Assembly: GCA_024233545.1 (NCBI GenBank)
Contig: JACKPL010000004.1
Span: forward strand, 168,181-232,180
From: a bacterium
GTDB taxonomy: Bacteria > Auribacterota > Auribacteria > Auribacterales > Auribacteraceae
DNA: 64,000 nucleotides
Direction of reading: 5' to 3'
Position 1 is the first letter of the stretch. Every line of letters starts with the position of its first letter. This document shows positions 57,605 through 64,000 of this stretch, in pieces. Below the pieces are notes generated by a model. That model saw nothing but the letters and a program-made list of their open reading frames with translations. It was not told the DNA's origin and made no database searches. Made by a program: the position numbers and the translations under genes.

Positions 57605-57670
57605 TTCTGACTCCTTTGGTTGATTTGTCTATTGTATATATTATGATATTTCATAGTTATAATCTTTCAT
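57605..57670 (-). promoter_or_regulatory. Short AT-rich gap between the two giant genes
   Basis: Only 66 bp separate the TAG stop of the upstream gene from the ATG at 57604. The gap is very AT-rich with several TATA-like hexamers but has no convincing -35 box at the right spacing. I see no GC-rich hairpin with a T-run that would terminate transcription. The simplest reading is an operon with read-through and possibly a weak internal promoter. Confidence 0.35.
57611..57617 (-). promoter_or_regulatory. Shine-Dalgarno site of the giant gene
   Basis: AAAGGAG on the minus strand lies six bases before the ATG at 57604, a near-perfect anti-16S match at good spacing. It fixes the start and shows that the signal peptide below is the true N terminus. 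Confidence 0.85.
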
Positions 57671-58430
57671 CTATCTGGCTTCGATAATTATTGTTTCCAA
57701 AACATTCACTATGGCATCTCCTGCCGTATCTTGAGTAATTTCGTCTGTATCATTTTTTACCATTGTGCGGCGGTCAAGTATTTCAACTTGCCATTTTCTG
57801 CGCACAAGAACTGCTCGAAGGTTAGTATCGATAAAGTTTCTGTACTGGCTGATCTCAATTGCATCAGCGGCAACATTGGTCGCTGAAGGAACGGTCTTTA
57901 TGGTAATGGTTGAACCGCCGCCAGTATTTTTCATGTCGATAAGTACAGCAGACGGACTGGAATAATTAGGATACCCAATTATACTCTGCCCCGCACTGCT
58001 TTCAACATTTATTGACGTAGCATCTTGTATGTATACTTGATGATTAGGTGAAGGAGTTTGGGTTGCATTCTGCTTCAATAAATTTGCAAAATTATCCTTT
58101 AACGGACGCCCTATTAAGAAAGGAGCACCGGTTTGTAAAACTCTAAATACCGGGCCTGCGGTCGCATCGTCAATGGAATAACTTTGGATTTTAAATTCAA
58201 CTTTAACAGTAACCTGTGCGGATGGATTCATGTATATCAATGGTTTATTGCCCGTAGTCGCATCCATGAGGTCACGTACTTGATCGTCTGGTTTCAAACT
58301 CAAATCTGCTTGAGTACCAACGCCGGTTTGGGCGGCAAATGCTGTCCAATCATTATAAGTTACTTTAATATTCGATGTATCAGTAGGAATATTATACAAT
58401 AACGTCGGCAATACATACCATACATACTCT
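57671..58430 (-). other. Unrecognised C-terminal domain of the upstream giant protein
   Basis: The last 250 residues or so follow the Ser/Thr/Pro linker and are not Ig-like. They begin near EYVWYVLPTLLYNI and end with VLETIIIEAR and a TAG stop. The start mixes aromatic and aliphatic residues, and the end is rich in basic residues (VLVRRKWQVEILDRR). It could be a secretion, assembly or anchoring domain because of its terminal position, but I recognise no family. Confidence 0.4.
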
Positions 58431-61400
58431 TTTCTATCTGTGTTACTTGGAGGAGCAGGAGTTACACGTGCCGCACTGCGCGTTTCAGATCTCGGCTGAA
58501 CATATCTTCCTGCTGTTGAAGTATCTCTTCCCGCCGTCGGACGAGTAATTGGCGGCGGTGTTGAAGTCGGCTGGCTCGATGATGAGCCTGCAGAACTTTG
58601 CGTATCGTTGGCACTCAAGTTAATAGACAATAAATCTTCACCTGAAAAATCATCACTTGAAGAAACTTTCGCAGTATATTTTCCAGTAGTAAGCGGAGAA
58701 TTCCGCAACCACGATTCAGCAGTATTAGGCCCTATGCCGACAATGTCATTTCCCGCAGGTGACGTAACTTGCATTTTTAATACCCACGGCCCTTCTGGGG
58801 CTTTATTTCCATTATGTATTCCGGCTGAGGTCACAATCTGAATCCGGTCAGATGTATGGCTCACCAAACCTTTATCGGGAACCGTACCTTGAGTGATTGA
58901 CGGAGTTTGTCCCGGAGTATCGAATCGTTTTGTATAACTTAAGAACACATCGACATTTAATTTTCCAATGGAAAGGTCGCCGAAAATATCCATGCCAGCG
59001 ACATCACCGCCCGCAACAACAGGATATGGAGCTTTACGCCATATTTCTCCGACATGGACTTCACCGCCTGAACCTTTAAGAAAACTCATAATGCGCACAT
59101 TGCCGCCGGGAATAATATGAGACCTAAAAAGCTGGTATGTCTGTGAACCGCCTCCAGTCGGGTCTTCATATTCAACCGTATTACGACGGAAACCGTACAT
59201 ACCGAATTGAAGCGCGGCTAATAATATGAAGTCGTAGGATTTATAAAACTTTTGGTTCGGATCAGGGTTAAATGGAGCTTCTGAAGCATATGATGATTCA
59301 ACAGGGTATTTTTCGGCAGGGACTGATCCCAATCCGATTGCCCACAGCGTACCGGCATCCGGTGAGAAAATATATATTCTTGGATTTTGAGCTATCCCAG
59401 GGTTTGTTGTCGGGTTGCCATTGCCGTCAATAAACCGGATATTTCCATGGAATGACCATGAATCGAAGCGAATCTTCGGCGCATTTCTCGCATTAATATA
59501 ATTTCCGCTAAATACCGTATGTGCTTGCCCAAATCCCATTATGGGAAATTTTCGTACGCCGCCGCCGAATTTAGTTGTTGTATAAGACCATTGAGCTTCA
59601 GGTGATACCCACCATTCAATGCTCAAAAATACCATCAGCACAACCAAATTAGGCCATATAGGGAAAAAGTGGCGGTCGCTTACTAACCCATTCCATCCTG
59701 AAATGTCGTGCTCTCCTATAAAATCGACATCCACCCCTGCAAGTGGATCGTCATTAGGCCCAGATGTTACCCTCCAAAACAAAAGTGACCATGGACTCAT
59801 CATACAATAAATTGAAAGGGCTACCATCAGCTCGATCAAGAAAAATTCTGTCTCATTTTGACCCGGCGCTGTAGTACCCGGACGGATATAAGGGAGTAGT
59901 CCGGAAAGTTCTTCTTCGACCGCAGGGGTTATTGCATACGGCACGATACCCGCTATGGTTAATTCCGTTAACCCTTTGGTTTCATTTTCGGGATCTATAA
60001 CAAACATTGATGCATCGTCATTAACTCTGGCAACACCGACTTGTTCCCATTCAGCAGTTTGAGAATTATAGCTCACAACAAAAAATCTATCGCCGGGAGC
60101 AACTCCTGTTTCGCCTCGATCAACAGGAATCGGCAATGATACTTCGAGCGGAACAGAAGATTTCACCCCAAACGGATGGAACCATACTGCGCTAATGATT
60201 GGGATGTGCGCTCCGGAATTTTCAATTGTTGAAACCGGAAGCCATTGTTCCGATGCATAACAAGCCGATAGTTCTCCGCTTGTCGATCCATTAGGAAATT
60301 CCAATACGCCGGCTGGTACCGTCAAACTAAATCGGCTTGGCTGTGGGGTTTCCGGTGTTGTGTCAGTATACCCGTCAATTGTATCGTTAAATGTTATAAT
60401 TTGATCGTCTACCCCAGTAATATATTCTGTTGATTCTTCAACAACCCGTGGAAGGAAAGTATATGATTCAAGATTATTTACTTTGTTGGTTTCAATAAAT
60501 ATAGGAACTGACGTACTCTTAAATGAAACCGATTCTCCGGATAAAATAGCATTATCTGCTCCATAATAAAGGACTATTCTTCCGCCCGGAATCCGTGGGC
60601 TTGCTAATTCGTAATTACCATACTGATCGGTGATTGTTTTAATATCTTCTCCAACAATTTCCACTTTAACATTTGCAAGCCCTTTGCCTGTGGGGAGGTC
60701 GATAACCATACCAAAAATTGTAGTTACTTGTTCGCTTATTGTAAATGTGCTTTCTTGCGGTGATTGAAGTTCAAAGCCAACCAAATCTTCTATACCGCCC
60801 AACACTTTTATTCTATACGAAACGCCGGGAGTCAACAAATCAATGCCCGGATAAAAACTTGCCATTTTGCCGCCTTGAAGGACAACATTGCCAGTTAATT
60901 CTTTGACTTCATCACCAATATCGTCGAGTTCAATAACTTTAATGGTGTTTAGGCTTACCGTCGCCTCATTGACTCGCTCATTAAAATTGACGTATATTGC
61001 GGTATCGCTCGGTACACCGGTTGAACCGTCTGCAGGATAAATTAAGGATACTTCAGGCCCTTCAACATCATAATAAAGAACCCATTTTTTTGTTACTACG
61101 TTGTTTGCAAGGTCAATAGCACGAAAAACTATGGCATTTTCTCCCTCAGCAAGATTCAAAAGCTTTGAGAACGCGCCGTCATTTTCCAAATCAACCGTTT
61201 CTTCATTGATAGTAAAACTTGCGATGCCATTACTGTCTGTCACTACACCCGATACCGTTACATTCGACGAAAGGAATACTGCTTCATTGTCTGGAGAAAG
61301 AATAACAAGCGAAGGCGGGGCAACGTCGACATTAATGCTTATTGAAGCTTGGGCAAAATTATTTTTTGTATCCCATGCATTTACGGTGATAATATTGATT

Positions 61401-64000
61401 CCGTCCACCAGATTATTCAGGGTTCCCTCAAATAATGAGCCGGCAGTAGGAAATGTAGAAGGTGTTTCAACTGCTTGGTCATTTATAGTAATCATACTGA
61501 TATCGTTTGCATCAAGCACAGTACCAAGAACATCTATTGACGAACCATCATAATCCAACCCGTCTTCAGGAGAAATAATCGCAATAATGGGAGGAGATGT
61601 TTCCGTTTCAGGGTCTTCCGGAGACACAGACAATGTTGTTGTAACAGTTGAAGTGTTTCCCGCAACGTCTATTGTGATAATCTCTACTTCAAAACCATTT
61701 GGAATTTCAGTAAGAACTGTATTTAATAAACTGTTTCCGTCAAGATTTAATATTTTCTCTACTCCATTGACTAAAGCCGATGAAATAGGGCTTGCATCTT
61801 TTATAGAAGCTACAAGCGTTACTGTATCGCTGGGAAGCGTAATTGAGTCGGGCGGTGAAAGAATGGTTGTTACTGGAGCAATACTGTCTTGCACTATGCT
61901 GAATGGTGCCGCCAAACTCTTGTTGCCCGAAGGCCGTACCGCAATAATGTCAAATTTATTAAGTTTGTTAAGTTCAAGAGGAATAGTCATCAAAGTAACC
62001 GTACTTTCATCCGGTGTAACTTCGACTACAACAGTATTCCCTTTTCTGGCCTGCAGTTTTGTTACATTCGTATCATAATTTCCATTGACGGTTGCAATAA
62101 CTTCGGTTGCTTGCGTTATTGCCGGTTGAGAAAGCTGAAGGATTACAGGTTTCTCAGGAATAACCGTATCGTTTACAAAATAGGTTATCTGTTTTTCGAG
62201 CGCCAAAGCATTTCCCGCTTCGTCAGTAAGAGTTGTAAGAACAAATAAGGTATAAGAAAGCTGTTCCTGAAGATTGCTTTGCGCTGTAATCGTAACAATA
62301 TTTCCTGCTTCATTTACATTGATATTTATTGGTATAACAGTGGTATTTTGTTTCAGCACAATAGAATTCGTTAAAGACGTTTGTTTTACTGCCTCATTAA
62401 AAATAAGTGTGATTAACCCGCCAATACTCAACTGTTGTCCAACCCCTGGAATAAAACTTGTCAAAGTAGGCGCCTGCTGATCAGAAAAGATACTTAACGT
62501 AACTGATGGGCTTACGTTACCGGATGCATCTTCAGCAGTAAGCTGGATGGTATTGTTTTTATTCGACTGCAACGGCACCGTAAACGAGAAAGCACCGGTA
62601 TCATTATCACTATCAAACTGATGGTTAACGCCGAATCCCCCTCCTACCACATTGATGATAGCGGCGGGCTCGGCTGTACCGGTAATAACAACCGAATTTG
62701 CCGTTGTGGGCGACTCTTCGCTTACAGAAACGATTACCGGAGCATTCGGAGCAACAGTATCAATCACAAAATAAGTAAAAAGATTGCCTGATGACGAATA
62801 ATCAGGGCTGTTTGCCGCACTGTCAGTCAAATTATTGTTTAATGTTATTTTAATAACATCGCCGTCAACTAATTGATTGGTAGGCGTAAAGCGTATTCCT
62901 GCATTTAATGTGTCATTATCATTCGCAATCAATACAAGCGTTCCTTGAATAGCTGTTCCGCTTTTGCCGACTATAGAAAATCCGTTAGTAATGGATGCGG
63001 GTGCTAATGCTTCATCGAATTTAAATTCAAAAACGGTATTTTTGAGTATATCATGTGTGCCGTTATCCGGTTCTAAAACAAGAAGATTCGGTTTAATATT
63101 ATCGTGAATAACTGTTTGAGGTGCAGTTAACGCGCTTTCGTTAAGCGAACTATCGACCCCTTTTACAGTAAGTATATTATCGGCATTGAGATTCAAAGGA
63201 ACTGAAATTGAGAAATTCCCGGTTCCGTTAGCAGAACCAGTTGCGGCAAGAACATCATCAATATATACCTGAATTTCAATGTTTGCTTCGCTTGTTCCAA
63301 CAACCGTGACTGCAGATTGATTCGTAATAAGCCCGGGAAGTATGCTTGTAATAACGGGAACAGCAGGAGCAGTTTCGTCAATAGTAAAAAACTGTGAAGT
63401 AAAAGCGTTCGCCAAAGTATTGCCTGCAATATCTTTTATGCCGACAGCAACGGTAACCGTTAAAGTCCCACTGTCAGGGAGCAGTCTTACAATCTGATTT
63501 CCTTCGTTATCAACAGTCATAAATGTTAATTGAATGGCTTGTGTGTCATTGTTTGCTTCAACGGGAGCAAGTGTTCCATCATAACGAGTTCCAACAGAAT
63601 CAGTAACATAAATACGATTACCTTGGTTATCGCTCAATGAACCGAGTTGTATTGGTTCGGTAAATTCCACTATGACTACGGTATCGACCGGAACAGCAGT
63701 TTCGCCATTAACAGGAATTATACTCTGTACAGCAGGCTTGATCGCATCATAGGTTACGGTAACCATAGACTGGCTACTTTGATTGCCTGCTAGGTCGCTA
63801 CCAGTCAAGAGGAGTATATTTTCAACATTTTGAACCGTGCTTTTGGAAATTTTTATCGGTATATCGAATATTCCGCTAGCATTTACCGTTCCTTGTTTTA
63901 TCTCAATAGGGCTTTGAATGCTTACGGTAAACCCCGGTTCATATGAACCGATTACGCGGATAGAATCGACACTTGTTAAGAACCCTTCATTTTCAATCTC
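57671..64000 (-). CDS. C-terminal part (2,109 aa seen) of a giant Ig-repeat surface protein, 5' end beyond window
   Basis: The frame has no stop from 57671 up to position 64000, so the start lies outside the window; an internal TTG at 63808 is only an in-frame Leu within an Ig module. Visible order: alternating SbsA-type Big_5 and other bacterial Ig-like modules (64000 to about 60780), with typical joins such as VPVDTVVIVEF and GNVSPSVTLS; a carboxypeptidase-regulatory-like beta-sandwich (60545 to 60730, TDQYGNYEL); a beta-rich stretch; two hydrophobic segments (59774 to 59845 and 59606 to 59668); an unrecognised Trp/Tyr/Gly-rich region; a Ser/Thr/Pro-rich linker; and a last domain ending VLETIIIEAR. 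It ends 66 bp before the next giant gene on the same strand, so co-transcription is possible. Probably exported or envelope-anchored. Function is unknown and no catalytic motif was recognised. Confidence 0.85.
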   Translation of the reverse strand, partial: EIENEGFLTSVDSIRVIGSYEPGFTVSIQSPIEIKQGTVNASGIFDIPIKISKSTVQNVENILLLTGSDLAGNQSSQSMVTVTYDAIKPAVQSIIPVNGETAVPVDTVVIVEFTEPIQLGSLSDNQGNRIYVTDSVGTRYDGTLAPVEANNDTQAIQLTFMTVDNEGNQIVRLLPDSGTLTVTVAVGIKDIAGNTLANAFTSQFFTIDETAPAVPVITSILPGLITNQSAVTVVGTSEANIEIQVYIDDVLAATGSANGTGNFSISVPLNLNADNILTVKGVDSSLNESALTAPQTVIHDNIKPNLLVLEPDNGTHDILKNTVFEFKFDEALAPASITNGFSIVGKSGTAIQGTLVLIANDNDTLNAGIRFTPTNQLVDGDVIKITLNNNLTDSAANSPDYSSSGNLFTYFVIDTVAPNAPVIVSVSEESPTTANSVVITGTAEPAAIINVVGGGFGVNHQFDSDNDTGAFSFTVPLQSNKNNTIQLTAEDASGNVSPSVTLSIFSDQQAPTLTSFIPGVGQQLSIGGLITLIFNEAVKQTSLTNSIVLKQNTTVIPININVNEAGNIVTITAQSNLQEQLSYTLFVLTTLTDEAGNALALEKQITYFVNDTVIPEKPVILQLSQPAITQATEVIATVNGNYDTNVTKLQARKGNTVVVEVTPDESTVTLMTIPLELNKLNKFDIIAVRPSGNKSLAAPFSIVQDSIAPVTTILSPPDSITLPSDTVTLVASIKDASPISSALVNGVEKILNLDGNSLLNTVLTEIPNGFEVEIITIDVAGNTSTVTTTLSVSPEDPETETSPPIIAIISPEDGLDYDGSSIDVLGTVLDANDISMITINDQAVETPSTFPTAGSLFEGTLNNLVDGINIITVNAWDTKNNFAQASISINVDVAPPSLVILSPDNEAVFLSSNVTVSGVVTDSNGIASFTINEETVDLENDGAFSKLLNLAEGENAIVFRAIDLANNVVTKKWVLYYDVEGPEVSLIYPADGSTGVPSDTAIYVNFNERVNEATVSLNTIKVIELDDIGDEVKELTGNVVLQGGKMASFYPGIDLLTPGVSYRIKVLGGIEDLVGFELQSPQESTFTISEQVTTIFGMVIDLPTGKGLANVKVEIVGEDIKTITDQYGNYELASPRIPGGRIVLYYGADNAILSGESVSFKSTSVPIFIETNKVNNLESYTFLPRVVEESTEYITGVDDQIITFNDTIDGYTDTTPETPQPSRFSLTVPAGVLEFPNGSTSGELSACYASEQWLPVSTIENSGAHIPIISAVWFHPFGVKSSVPLEVSLPIPVDRGETGVAPGDRFFVVSYNSQTAEWEQVGVARVNDDASMFVIDPENETKGLTELTIAGIVPYAITPAVEEELSGLLPYIRPGTTAPGQNETEFFLIELMVALSIYCMMSPWSLLFWRVTSGPNDDPLAGVDVDFIGEHDISGWNGLVSDRHFFPIWPNLVVLMVFLSIEWWVSPEAQWSYTTTKFGGGVRKFPIMGFGQAHTVFSGNYINARNAPKIRFDSWSFHGNIRFIDGNGNPTTNPGIAQNPRIYIFSPDAGTLWAIGLGSVPAEKYPVESSYASEAPFNPDPNQKFYKSYDFILLAALQFGMYGFRRNTVEYEDPTGGGSQTYQLFRSHIIPGGNVRIMSFLKGSGGEVHVGEIWRKAPYPVVAGGDVAGMDIFGDLSIGKLNVDVFLSYTKRFDTPGQTPSITQGTVPDKGLVSHTSDRIQIVTSAGIHNGNKAPEGPWVLKMQVTSPAGNDIVGIGPNTAESWLRNSPLTTGKYTAKVSSSDDFSGEDLLSINLSANDTQSSAGSSSSQPTSTPPPITRPTAGRDTSTAGRYVQPRSETRSAARVTPAPPSNTDRKEYVWYVLPTLLYNIPTDTSNIKVTYNDWTAFAAQTGVGTQADLSLKPDDQVRDLMDATTGNKPLIYMNPSAQVTVKVEFKIQSYSIDDATAGPVFRVLQTGAPFLIGRPLKDNFANLLKQNATQTPSPNHQVYIQDATSINVESSAGQSIIGYPNYSSPSAVLIDMKNTGGGSTITIKTVPSATNVAADAIEISQYRNFIDTNLRAVLVRRKWQVEILDRRTMVKNDTDEITQDTAGDAIVNVLETIIIEAR
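58430..58615 (-). other. Ser/Thr/Pro-rich linker of the upstream giant protein
   Basis: About 60 residues of low complexity, rich in Ser, Thr, Pro, Ala and Arg (SSAGSSSSQPTSTPPP and following). It separates the Gly/Tyr/Trp-rich region from the last 250-residue domain. This is the composition of a flexible or wall-spanning linker. No sorting motif follows it. Confidence 0.7.
59606..59845 (-). other. Hydrophobic hairpin: two candidate membrane segments
   Basis: Two strongly hydrophobic runs are seen: 24 residues (59774..59845, starting FFLIELMVALSIY) and 21 residues (59606..59668, starting FFPIWPNLVVLMVF). They are separated by 35 polar, Asp/Gly-rich residues. Each carries one Glu in or near the core. 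In an otherwise soluble beta-repeat protein they stand out as a possible membrane hairpin or a hydrophobic assembly surface. Which of these applies cannot be decided by reading. Confidence 0.55.
60545..60730 (-). other. Carboxypeptidase-regulatory-like domain
   Basis: The stretch from TIFGMVIDLPTGKGLANV to the Tyr-rich end has the usual signature of this small beta-sandwich: an opening G-x-V strand, a Gly-Leu-x-x-V-x-V-x-I-x-G core and TDQYGNYEL followed by a glycine-rich strand. It occurs once, at the switch between the Ig array and the C-terminal part, where it probably serves as a structural linker. Confidence 0.65.
60780..64000 (-). repeat. Array of Big_5 and bacterial Ig-like modules in the upstream giant protein
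   Basis: About ten beta-sandwich modules of 90 to 125 residues follow one another. Four are of the SbsA/Big_5 type, recognised by a Pro-rich entry, a VPVDTxVxVxF-like strand and a late VxxGIxDxxGN turn. The others are bacterial Ig modules that begin with xAPxxPxI or xxPPxxxIxSP and end with DxxGN. Module borders are read by eye and are approximate. Such arrays usually act as rigid spacers or adhesive stalks on secreted bacterial proteins. Confidence 0.75.

Larger units (their letters stand above)
1..57604 (-). other. Reconstructed single giant gene with four one-base deletions, 3' end beyond window
   Basis: Taken together, 57604..20300, 20318..15246, 15249..14855, 14854..2612 and 2618..1 read as one continuous repeat protein of at least about 19,200 residues. 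At each join the upstream frame hits a stop or leaves the repeat pattern, and the next segment is found in the frame that needs one extra base. The fold carries on across each join: propeller blades at 20302, 15246 and 14855, and an Ig strand at about 2615. None of the downstream segments has its own signal peptide, and none has a ribosome binding site I would trust. I translated the leftmost frame by hand from 2618 to position 1 and found no stop, so the gene continues outside. Whether the breaks are real or consensus errors is open. Confidence 0.8.

Noticed and set aside
57605..57670. Hairpin terminator or operator in the intergenic gap
   Set aside because: There is only an imperfect AT-rich dyad (ATGAAATATCAT) without a GC stem or T-run, which is expected by chance in such AT-rich DNA.

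Overview
The whole 64 kb is coding on the minus strand only and holds parts of just two enormous, signal-peptide-type repeat-protein genes. I saw no housekeeping gene, RNA gene, transposon, CRISPR array or catalytic domain. The first gene enters from the right edge (64000) and ends at 57671. After a 66-bp gap a second gene starts at 57604 with a clear ribosome binding site and Sec signal peptide. It is open for 12,434 codons to 20300, and then continues as the same protein in three further frame segments plus an open stretch that runs off the left edge at position 1. All four breaks (about 20302, 15246, 14855 and 2615) are repaired by restoring one missing base, and each falls inside a beta-propeller blade or Ig fold that carries on across it. 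I therefore read 57604..1 as one gene of more than 57.6 kb (at least about 19,200 residues, 3' end not reached), broken by four one-base deletions. These are either consensus errors or real lesions.

Layout of the giant gene from its N terminus: signal peptide; an Ig-like N-terminal domain pair; two BIG2-type domains; an array of about 21 bacterial Ig-like (Big_7-like) modules (56.2 to 48.35 kb); seven large cassettes, each made of an LVIVD-type beta-propeller, an SbsA-type Ig (Big_5) and two IPT/TIG domains (48.35 to 34.1 kb); then alternating Ig arrays and propellers, interrupted by two discoidin-like islands, a nidogen-like island and a jelly-roll-like insert (34.1 to 13.3 kb); then seven regular units of about 1.5 to 1.75 kb, each one propeller plus two or three Ig modules (13.3 to 2.1 kb); and finally a BIG2-like domain, a calcium-binding TSP3-like motif, a BNR-like propeller and a Gly-Tyr-rich stretch at the window edge.

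The upstream gene ends in Big_5 and Ig modules, a carboxypeptidase-regulatory-like domain, a hydrophobic hairpin and an unrecognised C-terminal region of about 640 residues. Both proteins look exported and surface-related. Ig, IPT and propeller modules suggest an extracellular stalk or adhesion/binding scaffold, but the sequence does not prove a function.

Organism: a bacterium (Shine-Dalgarno, Sec signal, bacterial Ig families) with moderately AT-leaning DNA. Tandem giant genes of this kind are best known from Candidatus Omnitrophota and a few other environmental lineages such as Chlorobi. The assignment to Omnitrophota is inference from architecture only.
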